From Sclerotinia nivalis (lineage: Eukaryota; Ascomycota; Leotiomycetes; Helotiales; Sclerotiniaceae), in contig JAPEIS010000006.1 in the NCBI GenBank assembly GCA_029531795.1, positions 806,001 to 870,000 on the forward strand: DNA of 64,000 nucleotides, given 5' to 3'. This document shows, piece after piece, positions 47,523-58,532 of this stretch. The notes beneath the pieces were generated by a model. That model saw nothing but the letters and a program-made list of their open reading frames with translations. It ran no database searches and was not told the DNA's origin. The translations under genes and the position numbers were made by a program. Positions within the stretch are counted from its first letter, which is position 1. Every line of letters begins with the position of its first letter.

Positions 47523-47620
47523 GGCACTTTGGCGGAGTGGTTAACGCGATGCCCTGCTATTGTGTAAAACAAAGTTAGGCATTTCCTTCGGGAGCGAGTG
47601 TTCGAATCACTCAGGTGTCG
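47523..47620 (+). tRNA. tRNA-Ser(GCU) with a 17-nt intron
   Basis: A class II tRNA folds by eye. The acceptor GGCACTT pairs with AGGTGTC (with G-U wobbles) and the discriminator is G, as for Ser. The D arm is GCGGAGTGGTTAACGC. The anticodon stem ATGCC pairs with GGCAT. The spliced loop CTGCTAA has anticodon GCT in DNA, after removal of about 17 nt (47555-47571 region) at the canonical position one base after the anticodon. The long variable arm is TCC-TTCG-GGA and the T arm is GAGTG-TTCGAAT-CACTC. The internal A box (TGGCGGAGTGG) and B box (GTTCGAATC) are present. A T6 run follows. Yeast tRNA-Ser(GCU) genes are also known to carry an intron. Confidence 0.93.
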
Positions 47621-47626
47621 TCTTTC

Positions 47627-47632
47627 TTTTTT
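47627..47632 (+). terminator. RNA polymerase III terminator (T6)
   Basis: Six T on the coding strand begin seven bases after the tRNA 3' end, the usual Pol III stop. Confidence 0.85.
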
Positions 47633-49262
47633 GTCTTTTCTTAAACCAAAAACGGGAATCTAATTCTCAGACTGTTGATGCAGCCCATATTTTGCAGTTT
47701 TGGAGGAGGGCCTTTTTTGGACAGGGTGTTTTGGCACCCTTCACCATATCATTTTGGTCACAAACATTGCTGAACTATTTCGTTGTTTTCATCGTGATGC
47801 GCCAGACCTTTTTTTCCCCCCTAAGTAGAAATTATTACTCAAGACAATAATATGGCTTGAAGTATTGCTTTGTAGCACCCATTTGTTACTGGCGTGCCTT
47901 AAAGGGTATCCTGTGGGTACTCGAGGGTACTAACTAGGTATATACAGTTATTTGTGCTACACCGGTGAAACGTTGTGGCTGTAATGCTTCAATTTTTCAG
48001 GAAGCAGTAAGGAGTTCATAATGATATAAATCAGTTTTCCATTTCAGCTATTTCATAGTGCCTGGGCAAACGGATTATCTACTTCGTTTCATGATGTCCT
48101 CCTTGAACATGTCCAGGTTCCAATCTAGTCGTCTTCATGTTGAGTAATTAAGCAAAGGGAAAACAATGCCGAGTTGTGGTGAATGAAAGCGGATTAGGCC
48201 TTAATTTTCTTGTATGATGAGTGATTCCTGTATCATGATCGAATGTGACTTCTGAATATCCGGCGTGGAGTGAGATATTGAGTTGCGCGGCGCAGTCAAT
48301 CATATTTATCGAAGCAGGCGAAGAGCGGACTGGTCGAACATGCAAATAGTCGGGATAGATAAGGGGAGCAGAGGGGCATACCGGATGCACCCACAGAAAA
48401 CCAATTATCAATACAAGAGGGGACTAATTCAAGGGATAGGATCACAGAGATGTGGCGACCCTGTGGTGCTGGGAAGAGAAGGCCATATTTTGAGATCAAG
48501 GCTACCCTAAATATCCAGGTAATGCTCGGAAATCTCTTCCAAGAATTGCACTTACAACAGAGACTAGATAGATAGCACCAATCTTTGGTAATGGCAGTCA
48601 GCGGTATATCCATAACAAAATACCAATCAAAATATCGTATACAAGGCTTTAACCAACCTTGCTTGACGTTGATTTGTCTCTTCGGGTGACTTGTTCTTCC
48701 ACCAAATAGACAATCACAATATCTGGAAAGAGTGCTGGCGAGCATGAGGGTGTTGCCAGTACGACAAAAAGATTCGTTTTGATATTTGTAGGATGTTCTG
48801 AGAAAGGATATTGCAAAAGGTGACGCGGACTGAACCTACATCACACAAACTGACGCTGCTACTTTGCCCAGTGAGTAACCTGAGCCACAGACTAGGTCAG
48901 TTAACAGAATGAAAATGCAGCGTTAACTTTAGATATGTCTCTCGACGATACTGAAGTCAGCTTCGAAGAGATTTACAGAACTGGTAAAGTTGCCCCTTTG
49001 CTAATTCTTCCGATTCCTCAGATTCCCAAATTGTGCTCCAACATGTGGTTGTGGCGCAATGTTATGAGTGGCGCACTAATGTGTTAATGCCCCAATATTA
49101 AGGTTAAATACATTACTAGCGTCGGCCAGGTTTATGAGAGCCAAATCCATCCACGTATCTATGAACTTTCAATATCAGATTCAACTATTTGATTTACATC
49201 AACAACGACCTGCGAGAATACCTGAACTCCAATTTCGATAATTTAATTTAATATCAAACAAT
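47633..49262. other. Intergenic region upstream of SAR1
   Basis: No gene is recognised. At 48934 a short ATG frame (MSLDDTEVSFEEIYRTG) runs into a GTAAAG donor-like site; it could be a lost first exon or an upstream leader ORF, and I could not extend it. Confidence 0.55.
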
Positions 49263-50193
<931 letters not shown>

Positions 50194-50888
50194 ACAATGG
50201 AGGTGAAGTGACAGGGAAGGAGGTATATGGGATGATGGGGACGATTTCTTATGGAGATCTGTTATGATGGACGGAGTTACACAAAGGTCGTTTTTTCAAT
50301 GCTTTTTTGGTAGGTTCTGGGAGCCCATGAGAGTTTCACTTCAGGAGCCACACCGGCCAACATGTTTGTACCAGCATAGTATCGCGATCAAGACTTTTAT
50401 CTCTCTCAACACAAATATCACGAGTCCCGTGCATCTGAACTTTGTGAATATGCTACCAATAGATATTAAAGTCCTGGAAGAACTGAGACATTTAGTGATC
50501 AGGCCATGGCATCATATGATTTTGTTCATGTCTCAGTGGTGCTGGAGTTGCTCCATAAGTAATTTTCAAGGCTTGTAACTTCCCATGGCTACCTAAAATA
50601 CAAACTTTTCGGGTATTTGTAGTAATTTAGAAGCTAGAATGCAAGTCTTACTTATCCATGGGTGCTAAGGAAACTAGCATATCTACGTCATAAACTATTT
50701 TTGGATGCGAAGCTCACCCAACATAATTGAACATATTCTCCCCACACTTTTCCATAATACTGTAGCCATATTTCATTCGCATATGAGATACGAAAAACCC
50801 CATTCTTAATGCACATATATGCAGGAAGATACATAGAGTTCCTGTCTTCTCCTGAAAACACAGCCAATTATTCGACAACAACTCAAAG
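50194..50888. other. Intergenic region
   Basis: 3' region of SAR1 and promoter of the lipase gene. The 104-codon frame at 50264 begins in the SAR1 3' leader and shows no family features. Confidence 0.6.
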
Positions 50889-53341
50889 ATGGCGGATCTC
50901 CGCCACAAAACAGATGGTCCATCACCACTTTCCGCAGAAGGCTACGATGAATCGCTCCTTCCCGATTTCCACCGTGAATTCATTTCTGAAGAACACCTCC
51001 AAGAATTTGCCAACGCGCTGAGCGCACCAGATCCAAGTCCTAGTTCAGACGATTTGTCAATATATTCGCAAGCTCAGAGTTCCAGAGAACCATCTACACC
51101 ACATCGCAGCAGTATAGATATACGGAGAAATAGCAAAGTTACACTTGGGAGTGGATCAAATACACCGGGGGATAGGGGAAGTTTGTTCATTACTGCCCAG
51201 AATGATTGGGCTCCGGTAAATCCTACGAGGTTAGGCGGGAAGGGAAAAAGGAAAGGAGAGAGGCGGAAGGCGGGTAGAAAATCGAGAAGAAGTAAAGATG
51301 AGACGAGAGAAGGGTATCTCTATTCAATTTTGAAATGGCCATTACTGGGGGTGGTTTTTATGTGGATTGGGGGGTTAGGATTGTCATATTTGGTGACGAG
51401 ATTGTATGTTTGGACATATGAGCATTTCATCGCGGTAGGTGGGTTTCTGGCTCGAGTGCTTATGCGGAGATGGAGGAATGCTGTGGGATGGCGGCATGTC
51501 ATCTCGAGGTTCCGGGACTTTCTTTCCAAATTCATGTACTAATTATCCGGTTTTACAGTGGAGGGGCAAACGAAATCAATTGCGAAAACGACTGCACGGT
51601 ACCACGAACTACGGCGATTGGGTCAAAGAAGCACAAGAACTGGATACATATCTAGGAAACGATAAGTGGAAGGCTGAGGATGAGTACGCATACTATGATT
51701 CCAAGACAGTACGAAGAGTTTTGGAACAGATTCGAAAGTGCAGACGGAGAATAGAACAAGAGGATGGAGCAGGAAAGTCATCTAACGGAAGTGCTGCGAC
51801 AAAAGCAAAAGCAGTTGAGGATCTGAAAGCACTAATCGAGGCATGCGTAAAGAACAATTTTGTGGGAGTAGAAAATTCAAGATTATACTCCCAAACTTAT
51901 TACGGAACGAAGAATTTGGTACAGAATTTCGTTGATGAAGGTAAATTGAAGTTCTACCCCCCTTCATCAAAAAATCAACTGACGAAACGATTTAGTCGAG
52001 AGAGGTGTTTCAATTCTGGCAAAATCAGATCTACTCCAAGATGAAGAAAAGCATACACTTTTCAAACGGATGCACACAAATTATGGTCGCACAGCACTTT
52101 GTCTTTCTGGCGGGGCATCGTTTGCTTATTACCATTTTGGAGTTATTAAAGCATTATTAGATGCGAACCTTTTGCCGGAAGTGATAACAGGAACTTCAGG
52201 GGGTGCTCTAGTAGCTGCTTTAGTCGCCACAAGAACCAACGATGAATTAAAGGCATTGCTCGTCCCTGCTCTAGCTGGTCGAATCAATGCCTGCTCGGAA
52301 CCATTCACTACTTGGATACCTAGATGGTGGAAATCAGGAGCTAGATTCGATTCAGTAGAATGGGCTCGACGATGCAGTTGGTTTACCCGTGGTAGCATGA
52401 CTTTTCGTGAAGCATACGAACGAACTGGCCGGATCCTTAATGTCTCATGCGTTCCTGCTGATCCTCACAGTCCTACCATATTGACCAATTATCTGACAAG
52501 TCCTGACTGTGTTATATGGTCAGCAGTTTTAGCTTCAGCAGCTGTTCCCGGCATTTTGAACCCCGTAGTTCTTATGATGAAGCAACGAGATGGTACTCTT
52601 GCACCATACTCATTTGGTCACAAATGGAAAGATGGAAGTTTACGGACTGATATTCCTCTGAAAGCACTAAACCTACATTTCAATGTCAACTTTAGCATCG
52701 TCTCCCAGGTTAATCCTCATATTAATCTATTTTTCTTCTCGTCACGAGGTTCAGTCGGTCAACCAGTCACTCATAGACGTGGTAGAGGTTGGAGAGGTGG
52801 ATTCCTTGGAAGTGCCACTGAACAATATCTCAAACTCGATCTCAAGAAATGGCTGAAAGTAGTACGCCACCTTGAATTACTACCCCGCCCTTTGGGTCAG
52901 GATTGGAGCGAAATATGGCTTCAGCAATTCTCGGGAAATATTACAATATGGCCACGATCCATTATCTCGGACTTTTGGCGTATCCTAAGTGATCCGAATC
53001 CAAAGCAACTGGGCAGGATGCTTCACGTTGGTCAACAAAGCGTATTCCCAAAGCTAATGTTTATTGCCAATCGACTGAAAGTCGAAAGAAAAATTGAGTC
53101 TGGAAGAAGAGCAACTCGACAGAATGTGAGAAGAGGTAGCATTGAGAGTATTTTGAGTGAAGATGATATAAGAGATCTACTTGTACGAAGTGGTACCGCC
53201 AGCGAAGCCGAAGGAGAAACAGCTACGCAATCAGACGATGAACTAACGGATAGTGTGGTGACATCTGAAGATGAATTTGACGGACTCAATTTAAAGATGA
53301 GTGAGAAGGAACCCTTGATTAATGGGGATAAGGAAAAGTAA
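50889..53341 (+). CDS. Patatin-like triacylglycerol lipase (Tgl3/4/5 type)
   Basis: Exons 50889..51434, 51559..51940 and 51996..53341 give 757 residues. Residues 1-140 are Ser-rich and basic. A hydrophobic segment (ILKWPLLGVVFMWIGGLGLS YLVTRLYV) near residues 150-178 probably enters a membrane or lipid droplet. The DUF3336 region follows (TTNYGDWVKEAQELDTYLG). The patatin domain spans roughly residues 340-545: LCLSGGASFAYYHFGV carries the oxyanion loop, GTSGG near residue 374 carries the nucleophile Ser, and KWKDGSLRTDIPL carries the Asp of the Ser-Asp dyad. A conserved NPHINLFFFSSRGSVGQPV block follows. The C-terminus is acidic. Yeast relatives hydrolyse storage triacylglycerol and have lysophospholipid acyltransferase activity; substrate preference here is inference. 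Confidence 0.93.
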
Positions 53342-54392
53342 TATTGTGTTTTGGAAGCGAGTTTATACAAGACATAGATTGGTATTCAGGGTTTATATTG
53401 AAGCGTCAGACAGACAAAGGGCATAGTTAGGATAATAGGGTTAGATACACGAATCATATGATATTGATTTCAATTCCGCAGTAGTTTCTGGCATAGCTGA
53501 TGAATTATGTATAACCTCGGATGAAGTACGCACCATTACCATTTGATCTTTCTCTTTCATCTTTCCTTGACATTGCATAACGAAGATGTCGTCATCCTCT
53601 GCTAGCAGAAGATAAGACGCAGAATGCTATAGTCAGCGTCTAACCAGCGAATCAACCATTTAATGAAAGTGGAGCGGAAGTGCTGTGCCTTCTCCTGACA
53701 TTTACGATATGAGTGGGATAACACAAACCAAATACGCAATACAGATGTTCACTTCCTACCTTGGCAAGGAGCTACACAATAGCTGAGTATGGAATACACT
53801 CTCAGTGATTGAACGTCAACACAAGATCAAAAATGCTCGTAAACAAGGCTGAGTCCCCGGCCTACCAATCTGGAGTTGACTGAGTTTATCCTGTGGCACA
53901 GATGCCGGTTTGTGGTGCAGAACAAGGTCTGAGGCCTTTTAATTACGACCTTGGTGGCCCAGCTCTGTGCATGATTTGAGCACATAGTACATTGATTTGA
54001 ACTTTACTGGGATTGAGGTCGATGTCACGATAAGGTATTGGTGTGAGAATGAAGTTGACGATTGCATTGGGTTGACGTTTATTCGGCCAATAATATGTCG
54101 ATCTGCGTCTATTTGTGCGTTTGCAGTATTAATCGAGTTTCGATATTTGATTCAATGTCTGGTGGCTGAGCTATCGTAGGGATGCAATTACATTCATTTT
54201 ATTCTGTGCTAAGTGGATCTCCTTGGATGGCTTCATAGTCAAAAGGGCTAGGCTCCCACCGAAACTGTAGTATGTTATGTCCAGCTCAAAAGTGGCAAAT
54301 CGCGGTGCATATTCGGAGTCAGAATATTCGAGTCGCTCTGAAGATTCATTGTTCGATATATAAGAACTTCTGGCATCATCAATCTTATCTAC
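53342..54392. other. Intergenic region
   Basis: Downstream of the lipase. No gene is recognised. Confidence 0.6.
54357..54364 (+). promoter_or_regulatory. TATA-box-like element before a short ORF
   Basis: TATATAAG lies 29 bp before the ATG of the 75-codon frame at 54393. It is a good match to a TATA box but unproven. Confidence 0.3.
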
Positions 54393-54620
54393 ATGTCAAC
54401 GGAAACGCCTCCTTCTTACACTCGCCTACACCTTGATTATTTGCCATTCGCTATGAATACTCTCAATATAGCCGCAAATATCTCAGCACCGATATCTCTT
54501 GCTATTCAGCTTTTCTATACCTTACGGGATCCCGTCAATCCTTGGTATTCGAGGTCAACTAGTGATCTTTTGGTTGAAATATCAGAATTGAGATCAGAGT
54601 CTTCTGGTTGTTGCCGTTGA
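54393..54620 (+). CDS. Weak candidate: 75-residue hypothetical protein
   Basis: This ATG frame encodes MSTETPPSYTRLHLDYLPFA, then a hydrophobic stretch (NTLNIAANISAPISLAIQLF YTL) and a polar tail. It has a good start context (CTACATG with a preceding TATA-like element) and a typical fungal N-terminus, but I recognise no family and it could be a fragment or the first exon of a longer gene. Confidence 0.25.
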   Translation: MSTETPPSYTRLHLDYLPFAMNTLNIAANISAPISLAIQLFYTLRDPVNPWYSRSTSDLLVEISELRSESSGCCR

Positions 54621-56325
54621 GCTCCAAGTGTTCTGGACAAGTTTGGTCATTTTAATGTGTAACAGCCCTTCTCTATGTGGAATGGAAGTTTATTTACTTT
54701 TTGAATGAAGAGTCTAAATAGTCGCTTCTTGGTATTCTTATTGACTCACACTGGCTTGAAAGTTATGGTTTGAAGGAGTGATGAGGAAGCCTTCATCGGG
54801 ATTTATAGTTCGCCGCTTTCTTCTTTTATGGATGTGTATGCGCGGTGAAAGGCATTGTGGCATCTTAGCAAAGTTTCATATGTGAATTTCAATCAGCTTG
54901 GAGATCCGTATTTTCTATGCACTAAAAGGCTTTTAAGTATTTTGACTGTGGAGTCATCTCACGCCCTCTGGTTTCGCATCTACGTAAATTCGAATATCTG
55001 TTTGATTTCTGAAAGTATATTCAGTGACTGGTGTGCAAAATACTTTACTTGAAGTTGTTTGCAGACGCTTGGGGTGCATCAAAACTTCAAAAGGTGGCTC
55101 TTTGGTTTTCCCGTGCCCAAAGGCATGCCTGGTTTCAATTCCTCAGATCCTTTTTCATTTCCTGGCGCGCGGAAAATACGCAGTACTCGTCTTGCTCAGA
55201 TAGAAAGACGAAACAGAAAACTATGTATGAGAGCCATCCTCCATTTCCGGCTTGGGGGTCCAGTTCTTACGATTTGAAAGGTCTGTAGGTCCATTCGAGC
55301 TCACTTACGTATTTCTTATGAACTTGAGTCTTAAATTTGAATATTGAGGGAATGCTTAATATTTTAGAATCTTCTTATGTTGGCTTTTCATCTGTGGAAT
55401 GAGCTGGTAAAGCAGTTCTGTGCTCTTCTCGTACTTTGATTCCTTTTTTTTTTGGATCCTGGAAAGTCATGTCCTAGGTCGGACTCTGCGGAAAATCTGA
55501 TTGCGAAATAAATAACAAAAATTTCGAATAGGGGATGGGGATAGATCATACAAGAAATAAGTTAAGGCAATTGTAAGAGGAAAAACGGCGATAGGATAGA
55601 CCATAGTATATCGTGGTGAGAACATCTGCAGATAGAGCACCCAATCAATTTGATGGTGGTTAACTAGAATAAGAGAGGTACATTTCAGGTTAAAACAGTG
55701 AAGATTGGTTCTTCATTTATAATATATTTCAGTGTTTTAATTTTCATTCTTGTCTTTCCTTATCCTATTCTTTATTCTACTTTGTGTTTTTCGAAGTTTA
55801 TTCTCATCCTCAACTAGAAGGATAAAAAATGACATTTCCTCAAAATCCTTTATTTCTTTATGGAATTCTATTCACTCTTGTACTCCTGTTTTATTCTATC
55901 ATTTTTTATTTTGATAATCATTCCATCCTATCTTATCCTTCAATCCTAAGCCAATTACCCTATTTTCTAATCTTAATTTAATTAGATAGTAAAGCATGTG
56001 TTGAATAGCCTTCCCGTGCTGTTCCTTCCTTGCTATATCTATTGCCCACCAACGGCCATATATGTTGGTAGCACATACAAACATAACATTGTACAATGTT
56101 CCAGACAACCAGGAACTTCCAACTTCAGAACTTCTTTTTCTCGCTTACTTAAGCAGCTTCAGCCCCACCGCGTTCCGTCGCGTCCATAAAGCCCGTGTAA
56201 CACCAGGCCAACCATCCCGCCAAATCCTCGAACACATCTACGAATCTTAGAGTTGCGCAACACAGTATTTCTGTGTTTGCCACAATTAATATTCTCAAAA
56301 CTTAGGGCGCATATATTAATTGTAA
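54621..56325. other. Intergenic region upstream of the chromodomain gene
   Basis: Short frames only. One at 56062-56250 (starting MLVAHTNITLYNVPDNQELP) is not low complexity and lies just before the chromodomain gene; it might be a 5' exon or chance. No donor joins it cleanly in phase to the downstream frame. Confidence 0.5.
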
Positions 56326-56454
56326 GGAATTATTACTAAAGCGAGGATTTTGAGCCAGTTCGGATACGATACTGAAAGTCAATATTTGGTACATCAGGCG
56401 CAACGAACGACAGACACAACACAATACGGAGATACCGGTTGGCACTCAGATATA

Positions 56455-57690
56455 ATGGCGAAATTAAACAATACAAATCCTGCCTTCAAGGCTCCGGTTT
56501 GGAAAACGAATTCCACACACCAACGAAGTCCTCTTGAGCCAAGAAAGGGAAATGGACTGGAGAAAGATGGAGTCGCAAAGAAAGACGAGAAAGTTGCAAC
56601 GTCAGCAAAAAGCTCTGCCCGAAAGACATTTGGAACGATTACTCAGTTCAACAATTCGGGTAGTCCCAGAGCACCGGTCGCGCAGATGGTTGCGGATATG
56701 GGAAATGGAGAGGAGGAAGATGAGGACTCAGCAAACGAGGTATTAGGCGGACGCAGGGCTGCTGTAGAGGAGGAAGAGGAGGAAGACGATGAAGCTGGAG
56801 TTCAAAACCAGTTCCAGCGAGAAGTGGTACTTCCGGATTCAACAAAATCTCCAAAAACGCCAAAATCGTCGAAGAAGCAAGTTGCAAAGAAGGCGGCACT
56901 AATACAAAACTCACAAATCCGCCAAGAGGAAACTGCGCAGCATGGTAGATCGCGAGAGGGACAACAACCAACTCCGCTCGGCAAAGGACGATTGATAGAT
57001 GACATGTCAGCAGAGAAAGAGACTTCGCGCAGTAGAGGAAGACCGAGAAAGTCAGCCGGTGCGATGGCAACACCTGGTAAAGAAACTGAAATCACAGTGT
57101 CGTCGAAGGAATATCCAAAAGCTGGCGGCAGACCTAAAGCTTCGTCAAAGAAAATTGTTCCTGTTGAACAAGCCGAAGACGAGGATGAAGATGATGGAGA
57201 CGGCGATGATTCCGAGGGCGAAAATGCGACCGAAGGTCTCACCAAAGAATCCTTTCAACCTCGTACAGTGCAAGCCTCGCGAATAGACGGTGAGGATAAT
57301 GAGCAATTGCTTATCGAGTGGGCAGGATACCCGCTTCAGAAAGATTGGACCTGGGAGTCAATTGAAAGGTTGAGGGAGTCATGCCCGGATAAGGTTGAGG
57401 AATGGGAGAATGGCGCGCAGAATGCAGCGGCTGATATCCACGAGGTCGAAGAGATTCTGGACAAGCGGACGTTCAGGGGCAAGGTTCAATATCGTGTGAA
57501 GTGGGACGGATGGCAGCCTAAATATAACACATGGGAGCCGGCGGAAATGTTGGAATTTGATGTCCCGTATATGGTGGAGGATTTTGAGAAGGCGTTAAAG
57601 AAGAAAGCGGGAAAGAAAAGAATTGCAAGAAAGGTAGATGCGGACGCGGAGCTACCTGCAGCTAAGAGAAGAGGCCGACCCAGGAAGTAA
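56455..57690 (+). CDS. Double-chromodomain nuclear protein with AT-hook-like motifs
   Basis: From the first in-frame ATG the protein has 411 residues, but the frame is open back to 56326 and that extra sequence ([10 protein letters not shown].. [13 protein letters not shown]) looks coding, so an upstream exon probably splices at an AG near 56345 or 56357 (TTACTAA branch upstream). Residues about 60-260 are disordered, with acidic runs and two RGRPRK/GGRPK AT-hook-like motifs plus a terminal RRGRPRK. Two chromodomains lie at the C-terminus: a divergent one ([36 protein letters not shown]) and a canonical one ([34 protein letters not shown]), whose aromatic residues (Val-Glu-Glu at the start, Trp in KWDGW, and NTWEP) fit methyl-lysine binding. 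It probably reads histone marks. It is unlike HP1, which has a chromoshadow domain instead. Confidence 0.82.
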   Translation: MAKLNNTNPAFKAPVWKTNSTHQRSPLEPRKGNGLEKDGVAKKDEKVATSAKSSARKTFGTITQFNNSGSPRAPVAQMVADMGNGEEEDEDSANEVLGGRRAAVEEEEEEDDEAGVQNQFQREVVLPDSTKSPKTPKSSKKQVAKKAALIQNSQIRQEETAQHGRSREGQQPTPLGKGRLIDDMSAEKETSRSRGRPRKSAGAMATPGKETEITVSSKEYPKAGGRPKASSKKIVPVEQAEDEDEDDGDGDDSEGENATEGLTKESFQPRTVQASRIDGEDNEQLLIEWAGYPLQKDWTWESIERLRESCPDKVEEWENGAQNAAADIHEVEEILDKRTFRGKVQYRVKWDGWQPKYNTWEPAEMLEFDVPYMVEDFEKALKKKAGKKRIARKVDADAELPAAKRRGRPRK

Positions 57691-58532
57691 GGCAGACTTT
57701 TGGTTTCAAGGTTGTGGGAACGATGTTCGGGAATTTGGGGTGGGTTGAGTTGATTAATGGTTAAGACATTTCGAGGTGGAGTTCACAGGATGCACGATAC
57801 CCCAGTGAAATTTTCAGGATTGCATTTGCTTTGCTCATGTTTGTTGTTGGCATACAGATACATCTATGGAGTATCTCGCTCTCGTTAAATTAGGAATGAA
57901 GATCTTTGTCATACACCATTCTTTTTGATATATTTGATTGCTAGTATCATGGATAGGATTTGCTAGTAGGTACTATAGATGGGTATATATAAGATTACAT
58001 ACATCAGCTAGCTAAGTTAGTGGGTACGTTTCCGGGGTCGATTCAAGGTTCCCCGCAAAACACTAAATTGAACATTAGTTACCTTAGCAACGTGGTTTGC
58101 GATAGATCTTGCAGCGAACAGAGGTTAAGAACTACCGATCCGTTATATCTTAGTGCACTACACTACGTTTTCTGGGGAAAAGAACGCTTCTAATCAAGAA
58201 TACTTTCTTTGGTGTTGGAATCAGTGTTTGGATAAAAGATTGAGGTTTAAGAATAGGAATTTTTCGATCCGATGTAACGAGGTTCTATTGTAAGATCTTA
58301 GTATTAGATACTACCTATCACTTATCTTATCCTCTAATTGTCCTCTTATTTGTTTACCTATTTATTTATTTATTCTTTTTGCTTATTCTTCTTATTTATC
58401 TCTCTCAATTATCTCTCTTATTTATCCTTTTCGTTTACATCTTGTTTATATCTACCCTTCCCCTTTTAAACCTTCATAGGATACCACCATCGGTATAGTT
58501 ACCATCTTATTTTCTACAATTTTCTCTACAGC
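57691..58532. other. Intergenic region
   Basis: 3' region of the chromodomain gene, then a T/C-rich stretch (58320-58470) before the broken kinase-like gene. A TTTTCTCTACAG acceptor-like site at 58521-58532 may be the end of an intron whose first exon is not recognisable. Confidence 0.55.

Noticed and set aside
56648..57245. Two minus-strand ORFs of 141 and 147 codons
   Set aside because: Antisense shadows of the acidic and basic runs of the chromodomain gene (poly-Ser and poly-Leu translations).
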